From Flavobacterium odoriferum (GTDB taxonomy: Bacteria; Bacteroidota; Bacteroidia; Flavobacteriales; Flavobacteriaceae), in NCBI RefSeq assembly GCF_025499515.1, contig NZ_JAMKFA010000005.1:1-64000 (forward strand): a DNA stretch of 64,000 nucleotides, read 5' to 3'. Numbering within the stretch: position 1 is the stretch's first letter; each line of letters begins with the position of its first letter. Made by a program: the position numbers and the translations under genes. Below, piece by piece: positions 19,662-28,243 of the stretch. The notes under the pieces are model-generated. The model was not told the DNA's origin and made no database searches. It saw nothing but the letters and a program-made list of their open reading frames with translations.

Positions 19662-22600
19662 TTAATTTGTGATTGATGAATTACGTTTTGCTTCTTCGAT
19701 TTTTATAGTATCTAATTCCTTTTGTGCTTCCGCAACTACATCTGCGTATTCTGTGAAGTTATCTATTACACTTTGCAAAATTTCGGTAGCTTGAAAACTA
19801 TCATTTAAACTGAAATAGTTTTTTGCCATAATTATCAATGCTTTTGCTCCAAAAAACTTATAACCTGAATAATCGCTTGCAATTTTTTCAACTACTGTGT
19901 TAGATGCATCAAATTTTCCTTCTTTATTTTTGAAATAAGCATCATAATATAATGCTTCTGCTTTTAGTTCGCCTTTTGCAATTTTATTCAATTTTGCATA
20001 AGCATCTTTTGCTTTTGTTTCATCGTTGGTTTTAATTGCCGAACGTGCTACGATGATTTGTGCATCACTTTTAATTCGATCATCAACTTTATCATTTGCC
20101 AATACTTTATCTGCATAAATTACAGCATTTGCAAAATCTTGTTTTTCGTAATACGATTTCATTAAATTAGATTGTGCATACGTTTTATTTTGCGGAAATT
20201 CTGCTTCGGTTTCCAAACGTTTTAAAACCGGAATTGCACTGTCGTAATTCTTTGCTTTTAAATGCACTTGACACAAACGAGCCAATGATTGTTCGGTAAA
20301 TTCATTTCGTGGTTTTGAAACTACAAAATCATAATGTTTCACTGAATTTGCTTCTAAATTATCGGCAAAATACAATTGTGCTAAATAGAAATTCGCTTTC
20401 AAAGCATGTAATCCGTTTGGAAATTTACTCACATAACTTATAAATCCAGAAATAGCTTGTTTGGCATTGTTTTGTAAATATTGTTTTTCGGCAGATTCAT
20501 AAGTATCGTTATCTAAATCAGCATTTGAAACTTCTACAAAAGATAAGGTTTTAACCCAATCGGCATATTCGTCAACTTTACCGCTATCTACATAAATTAA
20601 ACGTGCAGTTGACACGGCTTCTAATGATTCTGGAGAATTTGGATATTCGGCAACTACTTTTTTAAATTTTGTTAACGCTTGCTCTTCTTTATTTCCGTTA
20701 TAATAAATCAAACCTTGTTTCAGAATCGCTTTTGCTACATACGAACTCGATTTGTAACCGCTAATTAATTTGTCATAAGTCGAAATCGCCTTATCGGTTT
20801 GATTTTGATTCACGTAAGTATTTCCTAATTCATATAGCGCATCGTCTGCATATTGTGAAGTTGGATACGTTTTTATGAATTTTTCTAAATCTTCAATTTT
20901 TTTATCTGGTTTGCTTACAAAACCATAACTAATTCCTTTTTGAAAAGCTGCATAATCGGCATCAACACTTTTTAAATCAATAGCTTTATTGTAGGCATCC
21001 ATTGCTGGCCAATATTTTGTTGAAATGAAATTACAATCTCCTAAACGTAAGTACGCATCTGTCAAGCGTACTTTATCGTCTTTAATTGAAGTAGTGAAAT
21101 CTCCAAAATATTTGATGGCATTATCATATTCTTTTAATTTAAAATACGCATACGCCAAGTTGTAATTTGCATTTTTGAATTCAGGAGTAGTTGAAGCTTC
21201 TGAGCTATTTAGAAATTGTAAAAAGCTTAATTTTGCTTCTTCAAATTGATCTAAATTGTATTCTGTTTCACCTTTCCAAAAGGTTGCTCTTGCTGAAAAT
21301 TTTGCATCTTTATTTTCTGCGATAGATTTTTTAAATAACGAATAAGCACCTTTGAAATCGCCATCGGTGTACAATTCTAAACCTCTATAAAAAGTTACTT
21401 TTTGATACGCTAATTTGTTTTCTGGAGATTTACTTTTTTCTAATAAAACCAGAGCTTCTTTATAATTTTTTGAAGTGATGTACGAACTAATTAATAACGT
21501 ATTGATTTCTTGTTTATATGACGTATTTGGATATTTTGCCAAATACGCATTCATAATTTCAGGAACTGATTGATACGGATTTCCAATTTCGTAACTTAAT
21601 TTAGCATAATTCAAATACGCATCTTCTTGAATTTTAGCATCAAACTCCATTTCAGATGCTTTTTTAAATGCGTTTAAAGCTTGTTGCTTTTTATCGGTTT
21701 TTAAATAGCTTTCCGCTAAATGATAATAGGCATTTTGGGCCACAGCATCGTTACCATCAATAATTTTATTGAATTGTGTAATGGCATTTTCATAATCTTT
21801 TTGTTGATAATATGCATAACCCAACTGATAGAAATCGGTGTTGTTCCATTTTCCTTTTTTCCCTTTATAGTCTAACAAATAAGGTAATGCTTTGTCGTAT
21901 TTTTTTAAATTGAAATAACTTTCTCCAATAATTTTAGACAATTCGCTTTTTTCATCAGCTCTTGATTTTGGCATTTGTTCCAAACCTAAATCAACTGCTT
22001 TTTGAAAATTACCCAATTTAAAATTCATATCGGCTTGAAAATAGCCCATTTTTTCTTTGTACTTATCTTGGTCTGAAACTTGTTCAAAATACTCGTTGGC
22101 ACTTTTATAATCATCAGTTTCATATGACATGTACCCCAAATAGTATTTTGCCTGGCTTCCAAATGTTTTAGAATTCACCACCATATTGAAATATTTAGCG
22201 GCTTCTTTATTATTTTTAGCTGTGAAATAGGCATATCCTTTTTGGAAATTATATTTTTCTTTATCAGCTTGAGACATTGAATTTGAATCGGCTTTATCAA
22301 ACCATTCTAACGATTTTGGATAATTTCCTTCGTCAAAATAGTAATGTGCCACTTCAATATAGGCTTGATTGGTTTTTGTGCTAGTTGGATAATCTTCTAC
22401 AAAATTTTCAACCAAAACATCTGCACCCATTTGATTTAATCTAATGGCACAATTGGCAATATAATATGCACAATCTGCTTCTACTTCTTGATTGTTTGTT
22501 TTTGTTTTTTCTTTATCAAACAAAATTTGTGCTGCTTGATATTGCTTATCTTTATACAACTCAACCGCACGATTAAATTCGGTTAAATCGTGTGTATAAA

Positions 22601-22673
22601 CCGACGATTGTTGGGCAAAAAGAGTTCCAGAAAAGAAAACTACTAAAAAAGAAAGTTTTAAATACTTTATCAT
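19662..22673 (-). CDS. Large secreted tetratricopeptide repeat protein
   Basis: 1003 residues with signal peptide MIKYLKLSFLVVFFSGTLFAQ. The rest is a long array of TPR units of about 34-37 residues; examples are FQKGYAYFTAKNNKEAAKYF, YQLGYAYYQQKDYENAITQF and ALYELGNTYVNQNQTDKAIS. No catalytic motif is visible. It is probably a periplasmic or outer-membrane-anchored scaffold. It precedes the plugless TonB-receptor-like gene, 60 bp apart, in one transcription unit. I recall this pairing being common in flavobacteria, without a known role. Confidence 0.85.
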   Translation of the reverse strand: MIKYLKLSFLVVFFSGTLFAQQSSVYTHDLTEFNRAVELYKDKQYQAAQILFDKEKTKTNNQEVEADCAYYIANCAIRLNQMGADVLVENFVEDYPTSTKTNQAYIEVAHYYFDEGNYPKSLEWFDKADSNSMSQADKEKYNFQKGYAYFTAKNNKEAAKYFNMVVNSKTFGSQAKYYLGYMSYETDDYKSANEYFEQVSDQDKYKEKMGYFQADMNFKLGNFQKAVDLGLEQMPKSRADEKSELSKIIGESYFNLKKYDKALPYLLDYKGKKGKWNNTDFYQLGYAYYQQKDYENAITQFNKIIDGNDAVAQNAYYHLAESYLKTDKKQQALNAFKKASEMEFDAKIQEDAYLNYAKLSYEIGNPYQSVPEIMNAYLAKYPNTSYKQEINTLLISSYITSKNYKEALVLLEKSKSPENKLAYQKVTFYRGLELYTDGDFKGAYSLFKKSIAENKDAKFSARATFWKGETEYNLDQFEEAKLSFLQFLNSSEASTTPEFKNANYNLAYAYFKLKEYDNAIKYFGDFTTSIKDDKVRLTDAYLRLGDCNFISTKYWPAMDAYNKAIDLKSVDADYAAFQKGISYGFVSKPDKKIEDLEKFIKTYPTSQYADDALYELGNTYVNQNQTDKAISTYDKLISGYKSSSYVAKAILKQGLIYYNGNKEEQALTKFKKVVAEYPNSPESLEAVSTARLIYVDSGKVDEYADWVKTLSFVEVSNADLDNDTYESAEKQYLQNNAKQAISGFISYVSKFPNGLHALKANFYLAQLYFADNLEANSVKHYDFVVSKPRNEFTEQSLARLCQVHLKAKNYDSAIPVLKRLETEAEFPQNKTYAQSNLMKSYYEKQDFANAVIYADKVLANDKVDDRIKSDAQIIVARSAIKTNDETKAKDAYAKLNKIAKGELKAEALYYDAYFKNKEGKFDASNTVVEKIASDYSGYKFFGAKALIIMAKNYFSLNDSFQATEILQSVIDNFTEYADVVAEAQKELDTIKIEEAKRNSSITN

Positions 22674-22695
22674 AAGATTCGTTATTTATAAGTTC

Positions 22696-22703
22696 CAAAT
22701 ATA
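22696..22703 (-). promoter_or_regulatory. Predicted -7 box of the TPR protein gene
   Basis: TATATTTG on the minus strand, 23 bp before the ATG. No clear TTG at the -33 position. Confidence 0.45.
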
Positions 22704-22807
22704 AGGCTTATTAAAGGTATAAACGAAGCATCTTAACATATTATTGTACTATTTTTGAACATAGTTTTTAACCAAATGCACTATTTTTAGTCGAAAAGCG
22801 TTTAAAA

Positions 22808-22839
22808 TTTTGAAACCCAGTCATAAGTTATTACTTTTA
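22808..22839 (+). promoter_or_regulatory. Predicted ftsE promoter
   Basis: TTTTG (22808-22812), a 19-nt spacer and TACTTTTA (22832-22839), one mismatch from TAnnTTTG, 22 bp before the ATG. Confidence 0.55.
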
Positions 22840-22861
22840 CATTTTAAAATCCATTTTCACT

Positions 22862-23545
22862 ATGTCAGAAGCAGTTCTATCTTTAAAAAACGCAACCATT
22901 TATCAAGATAAAAATCCAGTTTTAACCGATGTTAATATCGAAGTAAAACATGGTGAATTTTTATATTTAATTGGTAGAACAGGATCAGGAAAAAGTAGTT
23001 TTTTAAAAACTTTATATGCTGATTTAGATTTAACTGAAGGAGAAGGATGCGTAGTTGGTTATGATTTGAATACTTTAAAAGAAAGCGACATTCCATATTT
23101 AAGAAGAAAATTAGGTGTGGTTTTCCAAGATTTTAAATTACTACCTGACAGAAGTGTAAAAGAAAATCTTTTATTTGTTTTGAAAGCTACAGGTTGGTCT
23201 GAAAAAGCTGAAATGGACGCTAAAATTGAAGAAGTTTTAGACAAAGTTGGAATGAAAGGTTTTGCACCAAAAATGCCACATCAATTATCTGGAGGCGAGC
23301 AACAACGTGTTGGAATTGCAAGAGCTTTACTAAACGACCCAGAATTAATTTTAGCTGACGAACCAACCGGAAATCTTGACCCACAAACCAGTGTGGAAGT
23401 TATGGAAGTACTTAAAAAAATTAATGCGAACGGAAAAACCATTTTAATGGCAACGCATGATTATGCATTAGTTTTAAAATATCCTTCAAAAACTTTAAAA
23501 TTTGAAGGTGGAAAAATGTTTGAAGTAGTTCAAAGAACAGTTTAG
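22862..23545 (+). CDS. ftsE: Cell-division ABC ATPase FtsE
   Basis: 227 residues. ATP-binding subunit that with FtsX controls peptidoglycan hydrolases at the division septum. Walker A GRTGSGKSS (about 38-46), Q-loop VVFQDFKLLPD, ABC signature LSGGEQQRVGIARAL and Walker B LILADEPTGNLD are intact. The short length and the RSVKENL segment fit FtsE rather than LolD. There is no ftsX next door, which fits a scattered arrangement. Its last four codons form one arm of a terminator hairpin, and its stop overlaps that of the convergent oxygenase gene by 4 nt. Confidence 0.88.
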   Translation: MSEAVLSLKNATIYQDKNPVLTDVNIEVKHGEFLYLIGRTGSGKSSFLKTLYADLDLTEGEGCVVGYDLNTLKESDIPYLRRKLGVVFQDFKLLPDRSVKENLLFVLKATGWSEKAEMDAKIEEVLDKVGMKGFAPKMPHQLSGGEQQRVGIARALLNDPELILADEPTGNLDPQTSVEVMEVLKKINANGKTILMATHDYALVLKYPSKTLKFEGGKMFEVVQRTV

Positions 23546-23562
23546 TTCTTTGAACCTTTTTT
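23528..23562. terminator. Terminator formed by the ends of two convergent genes
   Basis: Perfect 11-bp arms GTTCAAAGAAC (23528-23538) and GTTCTTTGAAC (23545-23555) with a six-base loop that contains both stop codons. A CTTTTTTA tract follows on the plus strand. The left arm lies in the last ftsE codons and the right arm in the last codons of the minus-strand oxygenase gene. Confidence 0.75.
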
Positions 23563-24366
23563 ATAGTAATGTGGATTTTCTTTCACTCCTTTTTTGAAGA
23601 TTTTTCTCAAATTCATTCGTAACCAAGTATCTGTTTTTAGAATTAAATCAGTTATTTTATTTTCTGGTCTTCCTCTAAATGAAGTAACGTGAAAAGTATC
23701 GGTAGATGATAATGGGGCGTTAGAAAAATAATAATTCGAAACACATTTTCGTTCTATATCAACCACAACCGGTGAAACAGAATGCAACGAATGATTGTGC
23801 GTAGCCATAACTGCTAATCGATTAAATTTACTTTCAATTGTAATTTGTTTTTCAGATAATCCGTTGGGCCAAAGCTCTAAATTTCCGCCATTTTTTATAT
23901 CCCAATCTGGTGTTACATAATATAACAAATTTAAAACACGCCATCTTTCACGTTCTTTATCGTGCGAATTATCTAAATGTGGATTCAAGAACTGATTTTT
24001 TCCCATCAAAGAAATACCACCAGCATACAGTTTATCATCTGGAAAAGCTTCTTTAATAGCACAAATTTTAGCCACTAATTTCACAATTCGTTCATCTTGA
24101 AATGCATAAATAATATCTTCTAAAATAGGATGATACAAATCCATTTGTGCCGCAATATATTTGTTTTCACGAATGCTTTTCTTAAGCACCATTTCTGACG
24201 GCTTCGGAAAGTTTTCATGTATTTGAATAGCTATTTCCTCAGGTAAAAGATCATCAATATAAAAAAAACCAATTTTGTTTTTAGAATCTTCAAATTGTTT
24301 CGATAAAATGTCTTGGTTTTTTTCTATTTTTGAAAATATTAAATCTGACAAGTCTTTTCGGGTCAT
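23542..24366 (-). CDS. 2OG-Fe(II) oxygenase family protein
   Basis: 274 residues. Putative non-heme iron dioxygenase that would hydroxylate a protein, sugar or lipid using 2-oxoglutarate. The iron-binding triad is visible as HLD (in FLNPHLDNSHD) and the distal His in HSVSPV. The following basic residue in ERKCVSNYY could bind 2-oxoglutarate. The fold order matches prolyl-hydroxylase-like enzymes. It lies at the left end of the polysaccharide locus, so a sugar or lipid substrate is possible but not shown. Confidence 0.75.
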   Translation of the reverse strand: MTRKDLSDLIFSKIEKNQDILSKQFEDSKNKIGFFYIDDLLPEEIAIQIHENFPKPSEMVLKKSIRENKYIAAQMDLYHPILEDIIYAFQDERIVKLVAKICAIKEAFPDDKLYAGGISLMGKNQFLNPHLDNSHDKERERWRVLNLLYYVTPDWDIKNGGNLELWPNGLSEKQITIESKFNRLAVMATHNHSLHSVSPVVVDIERKCVSNYYFSNAPLSSTDTFHVTSFRGRPENKITDLILKTDTWLRMNLRKIFKKGVKENPHYYKKGSKN

Positions 24367-24408
24367 TTTACAAATTTTTCATAAAATTAGTTAATTTAAT
24401 TTACATAA

Positions 24409-25305
24409 ATGTTATCCATTTTAATTCCAACATACAACTATAATGTTTTTTCGTTAGTGAAGGAATTAGTAGACCAAACTTCAAAATTAAATATCGATTT
24501 TGAAATTATTTGTTTAGATGATGGAAGCAAAATTACTTTTGTAGAAAATGAAGCTATTAACCAATTGAAAAACTGTAGCTTTAGTTCAAATGAAACCAAC
24601 TTAGGAAGAGCTTCTAATTTAAACAAATTAGTAGAAAAAGCAAAATTTAATCATTGTTTGTTGCTTGAAGCCGATGCATTTCCTGAAAATGAAAACTACA
24701 TAAAAAAGTATGTTTCTTTAATAAACGAAAATATTACTATTGCTTTTGGTGGTGTAATTTATAGCAATGAAAAACCAAAAAATAATTCATTGCTTCGATG
24801 GATTTATGGCCATAAAAGAGAAAGTAAAAACCTAGATTTCAGATTAAAAAACCCATATAATATTGTTTTTTCTTGGAATTTATTGATTTCAAAAGAAGTG
24901 TTTCAAAAATTTCCATTTGACGCTTCAATAAAGGATTATGGTTTTGAAGATTTTATTTTCTTGAAAAAATTAAAAGAAAACGCTGTTCCAATTCACCAAA
25001 TTGAGAATAATTGCATTCATCAAAACGAAGAAACTTCAATAGAATTTATAAAAAAGTATAATTATTCGCTTCAAAACTTAAAAAAACTAATTGATTCTGA
25101 GCAATTGCAGTATGAAGACACTTCATTAAGTGCTTTGTATTTAAAAATTAAACAATTAAAATTAGATGGCTTAGTTGCATTTACATTCAAGATATCAAAA
25201 AAAATAATTATCAAAAACTTAACTTCAAGATATTGTTCACTTTTTCTGTTCGATTTTTATAAATTGGGTTATTTTTGTTTACTAAATAAAAACAAACATG
25301 TATAA
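24409..25305 (+). CDS. Family 2 glycosyltransferase
   Basis: 298 residues, GT-A fold. The N-terminal nucleotide-binding strand is SILIPTYNY, with CLDDGS as the first acidic motif and LLLEADAFP in the DxD position. A KDYGFEDFIF segment resembles the catalytic ED motif of GT2 enzymes. It probably transfers a sugar from a nucleotide donor to a growing surface glycan. It overlaps the next gene by 8 nt (ATGTATAA), so the two are translationally coupled. Confidence 0.85.
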   Translation: MLSILIPTYNYNVFSLVKELVDQTSKLNIDFEIICLDDGSKITFVENEAINQLKNCSFSSNETNLGRASNLNKLVEKAKFNHCLLLEADAFPENENYIKKYVSLINENITIAFGGVIYSNEKPKNNSLLRWIYGHKRESKNLDFRLKNPYNIVFSWNLLISKEVFQKFPFDASIKDYGFEDFIFLKKLKENAVPIHQIENNCIHQNEETSIEFIKKYNYSLQNLKKLIDSEQLQYEDTSLSALYLKIKQLKLDGLVAFTFKISKKIIIKNLTSRYCSLFLFDFYKLGYFCLLNKNKHV

Positions 25306-26026
25306 CATTCTAAAAAGAGTTTTTACTGCTATTTTTCCAAAAAAAACACTTTTTAGGATAGAGCCTTATTTTAGAAAATGTTATGCTTTTTTTAAGAAAG
25401 GAACACAACACTTTTGTAGCGTTTGTAATTTTAAAACTTCAAGTTTTGAACGTTTGCCAAACGCTGATTTACTTTGTCCAAACTGCGGAAGCTTGTCACG
25501 TGATAGAAGATTATGGAAACTAATTGCAGAAAAATATTTACGTTCAAACATACAAATTTTAGACTTTTCACCTTCCAGAAGTTTGTTTCGCAAATGGAAA
25601 AAAGTATCTAATATAAAACATATTGCGTCTGATTTATCTGGCGATTTCATAGCAGATGTTTCATATGATATTACTCAAATTCCTGAAAAAGATGCTCAAT
25701 TTGATTTAATTATTTGCTATCATATTTTAGAACACGTAGTTGATGATATAAAAGCGATGAGTGAATTATTTAGGGTTTTAAAACCAAATGGAACAGTTTT
25801 AATTCAAACACCTTTTAAAGATGGAGAAATCTATGAAGATTATGCTATAACTTCAGAATCTGAGCGATTAATTCATTTTGGACAAGAAGATCATGTTCGA
25901 ATTTATTCGGTTGATGGTTTAAAAAAACGATTAGAATCTGTTGGTTTTTCAATAATTGTAAACCAATATAAAAAAGAAGAATATTTAGGTTTTTCTAACG
26001 AAATTATTCTGGTTGCCAAAAAATAA
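25298..26026 (+). CDS. SAM-dependent methyltransferase with N-terminal zinc ribbon
   Basis: 242 residues. Two CxxC pairs (CSVC and CPNC, about residues 40-65) form a zinc-ribbon-like module. The class I methyltransferase part follows: a degenerate SAM motif around ILDFSPSRSLF, the acidic turn IASDLSG, and the post-I motif FDLIICYHILEHV. A sugar O-methyltransferase role within the polysaccharide cluster is likely. It sits between two GT2 genes; the next gene starts 1 bp after its stop. Confidence 0.8.
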   Translation: MYNILKRVFTAIFPKKTLFRIEPYFRKCYAFFKKGTQHFCSVCNFKTSSFERLPNADLLCPNCGSLSRDRRLWKLIAEKYLRSNIQILDFSPSRSLFRKWKKVSNIKHIASDLSGDFIADVSYDITQIPEKDAQFDLIICYHILEHVVDDIKAMSELFRVLKPNGTVLIQTPFKDGEIYEDYAITSESERLIHFGQEDHVRIYSVDGLKKRLESVGFSIIVNQYKKEEYLGFSNEIILVAKK

Positions 26027-26027
26027 G

Positions 26028-26963
26028 ATGCCAAAAATATCAGTAATCATACCACTTTTTAATAAAGGTTTCATCATTTCGGAAACCTTACAATCGGTTT
26101 TGGCACAAACTTTTACGGATTTTGAAATTGTTATTGTAAACGATGGTTCGACAGATAATGGTTTTGAAGTTGTTTCTAAATTTTCAGATAATCGAATTAA
26201 TTTATTTCAACAAGAAAATAAAGGTGCTGCGGCAGCAAGAAATTTAGGAATCGAAAAAGCTACAGGAGAATTAATAGCATTTTTAGATGCAGATGATTAT
26301 TGGTTTCCAAATCATTTAGAAGAAATTTTCAAACTTTACACAGATTTTCCAAATTGCGGTATGTATGGAAGTCGCTATTTAATGAAAATTTCAGAAAAGA
26401 AAACCATTAAAACTACTTATTCACCATCAGTTTCTAATGATTTTAGAGGAATTCTACCTGATTTTTTCAAAGCAAGCAAAGCATATCGTGTTGGATTAAC
26501 TTCTGCAATTGCTATTCCTAAAAGAGTTTTACAAAATAATTTTCTTTTCAATTTAGAAATAAGTAGCGGACAGGATTTAGAATTATATACTAAAATTGCT
26601 ATTGAAAAATCTGTTGCAATTACCAACTCGTTTACGGTAGAATATAATTTTTCGTTAGATAATCAATTGTCAAAAACACCGATTTCGCAAAAGAAATTAA
26701 TGTTTTTTGAACAATTTCATGCTTTTGAAAGTAACAATGAAAGTCTAAAAAAATTTCTCGATTTTTATCGTTTAGAATATGCTTTACAATTTAGAATTGC
26801 TGAAAATATAGAAAAATCTAATTTCTATTTAAAAGATATTACAACAGAAATTCCTTTTAAAACAAAAGTCTTACTTTCAACGCCTATTTTTATTTTAAAA
26901 TTACTTTTAAAAGTAAAACATTTATTAAAAAAATATGGGATTGATTTTTCGGTGTATCACTAA
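26028..26963 (+). CDS. Family 2 glycosyltransferase
   Basis: 311 residues from the ATG at 26028; the frame opens at a TTG 15 bp upstream, inside the previous gene. Canonical GT2: ISVIIPLFNKG, VNDGSTDNG, AAARNLGIEKATGELIAFLDADDYW (the DADD acceptor of the metal), then a helical C-terminus. It probably transfers a hexose-type residue at the cytoplasmic membrane face. Its stop overlaps that of the convergent cupin gene by 4 nt (CTAA). Confidence 0.9.
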   Translation: MPKISVIIPLFNKGFIISETLQSVLAQTFTDFEIVIVNDGSTDNGFEVVSKFSDNRINLFQQENKGAAAARNLGIEKATGELIAFLDADDYWFPNHLEEIFKLYTDFPNCGMYGSRYLMKISEKKTIKTTYSPSVSNDFRGILPDFFKASKAYRVGLTSAIAIPKRVLQNNFLFNLEISSGQDLELYTKIAIEKSVAITNSFTVEYNFSLDNQLSKTPISQKKLMFFEQFHAFESNNESLKKFLDFYRLEYALQFRIAENIEKSNFYLKDITTEIPFKTKVLLSTPIFILKLLLKVKHLLKKYGIDFSVYH

Positions 26964-27364
26964 TTTTTTGATTCCAAAAAGGCTGAAAATTCTCTAATGT
27001 AATCTTCTTCAGAAAATACATCTGAAGCAATTACCAAACAAACTGCACCCGAAGAAAAATTCTTCAATTCGCGCCAAATTCCGTTAGTAATCAATAAACC
27101 CTGAAAAGGTTTGTTTAAAGTAACCACATTTTCTTTTTGACCATCGTTCAATATAACATCAAAACTCCCCGAAAGTGCAATTAAAAACTCTTGTTGTTCA
27201 ATATGCGAATGACCGCCACGCTCTGCTCCACTAGGCACATCATACAAATAATAAACGCGTTTAATTTCAAAAGGAATGACATTGTTTTCAATAACCGAAA
27301 GATTTCCTCTTGGGTCTTCGATTTTTGGAATAGATAATAATTTACAATTTTGTAGCATTGGCAT
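26960..27364 (-). CDS. FdtA/QdtA-type sugar 3,4-ketoisomerase (WxcM-like cupin)
   Basis: 134 residues, one cupin domain. Family members isomerise dTDP-4-keto-6-deoxyglucose to the 3-keto sugar, giving precursors of Fuc3NAc or Qui3NAc. The active-site motif RGGHSH (about residues 49-54) with two histidines is intact, as are the DPRGNLSVIE opening and RVYYLYDVP. Its product would be the substrate of the DegT aminotransferase at 32529, so the pathway is split across the locus. It overlaps the upstream GT2 gene by 23 nt. Confidence 0.85.
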   Translation of the reverse strand: MPMLQNCKLLSIPKIEDPRGNLSVIENNVIPFEIKRVYYLYDVPSGAERGGHSHIEQQEFLIALSGSFDVILNDGQKENVVTLNKPFQGLLITNGIWRELKNFSSGAVCLVIASDVFSEEDYIREFSAFLESKN

Positions 27365-28160
27365 AAGCTTCTTTTCCTTTTTGTGCTTGTTTGAATAAGT
27401 GACCTACTTCTGAAAAAGAGATTTTACTTTGCTTCAAATCAAAAAATAATTTCAAAGCTATCCAAAATAATTGCATTTTACCAAAAATTCTATAAAAAAC
27501 TGCACTTTGCACATAATAAACTTCTGAAATTAAAGTTTTGTGTCCTGTTGAAGGCTGTGAATGAGACAACAATTTTTCGGGAATAAAACCAATTTTTAAC
27601 CCTTTTTTAATTCCATCAGAAACAAAAATAGCTTCTTCACCCATAAAAAATTTGGCACCTAATCCAAAATTCTCATCAAATTGTAAATTTGCGTCTTTTA
27701 AACTTTCTCTTTTAAAAACAAGTTCCACTGAAGATGTATTTAAAATTTCAAAATTAGTAAGTTTAGATTGAAATGTTCTTGGATATTTTTTAGCTAAATT
27801 GCCTTGAGCGTTCAAATATTGAAATCTAAAACCATCATGTTCTGAATTAGAATTAAAGGCTTTTATGATTTTTTTTTCGAATTTTTGCTGAAAAACCACA
27901 TCATCATCAGTAAAAATAACCAACTTTTTTATAGCATTTTCGAGTGCAAAATTTCGACTTTTAGACAATCCTTTTTCAAATACATTCAATACTTTTATTC
28001 GCTCATTATTAGAATGTAATACTTTATTTTCTGTAGTTTGATTGACAATTAAAATATTAAATTTATTGAAATCGGAAAACAAAAACATAGTTTCCAAAAA
28101 ATCAAAATTGGTTTGATTCATGGTTGCAATTAATATTTCTATGTCCGATTTATGATACAT
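27342..28160 (-). CDS. Family 2 glycosyltransferase
   Basis: 272 residues from the ATG at 28160; an in-frame ATG at 28175 is also possible but would leave almost no 5' leader after the predicted promoter. GT-A layout: IEILIATMNQ, then IFTDDDVVF as the DxD motif, then GLGAKFFMGEEAIFV as the catalytic segment. It likely acts in surface glycan assembly. It shares an operon with the FdtA-like cupin gene downstream. Confidence 0.85.
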   Translation of the reverse strand: MYHKSDIEILIATMNQTNFDFLETMFLFSDFNKFNILIVNQTTENKVLHSNNERIKVLNVFEKGLSKSRNFALENAIKKLVIFTDDDVVFQQKFEKKIIKAFNSNSEHDGFRFQYLNAQGNLAKKYPRTFQSKLTNFEILNTSSVELVFKRESLKDANLQFDENFGLGAKFFMGEEAIFVSDGIKKGLKIGFIPEKLLSHSQPSTGHKTLISEVYYVQSAVFYRIFGKMQLFWIALKLFFDLKQSKISFSEVGHLFKQAQKGKEAYANATKL

Positions 28161-28185
28161 TTTTAGCAATTGCATTATATTTACA

Positions 28186-28193
28186 CAAATATA
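28186..28193 (-). promoter_or_regulatory. Predicted -7 box with a heptamer-repeat spacer
   Basis: TATATTTG on the minus strand. A CTTG with TTG as possible -33 element lies 25 nt upstream, and the whole spacer consists of the TCACTAA heptamer repeat. Confidence 0.5.
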
Positions 28194-28218
28194 GTGATTA
28201 GTGATTAGTGATTAGTGA
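28192..28218. repeat. Exact TAGTGAT heptamer array (about 3.9 copies)
   Basis: TAGTGAT repeated three times plus TAGTGA, with no mismatches, in the 83-bp gap between two divergent glycosyltransferase genes. It is the least diverged of the heptamer arrays here. Confidence 0.85.
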
Positions 28219-28243
28219 TTAGTGACAAGATTTAGAATTATTT

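Noticed and set aside
28192..28218. Repeat array considered as CRISPR
   Set aside because: Unit is 7 bp with no spacers and no cas genes; it is a simple tandem repeat. The same holds for the other heptamer arrays.
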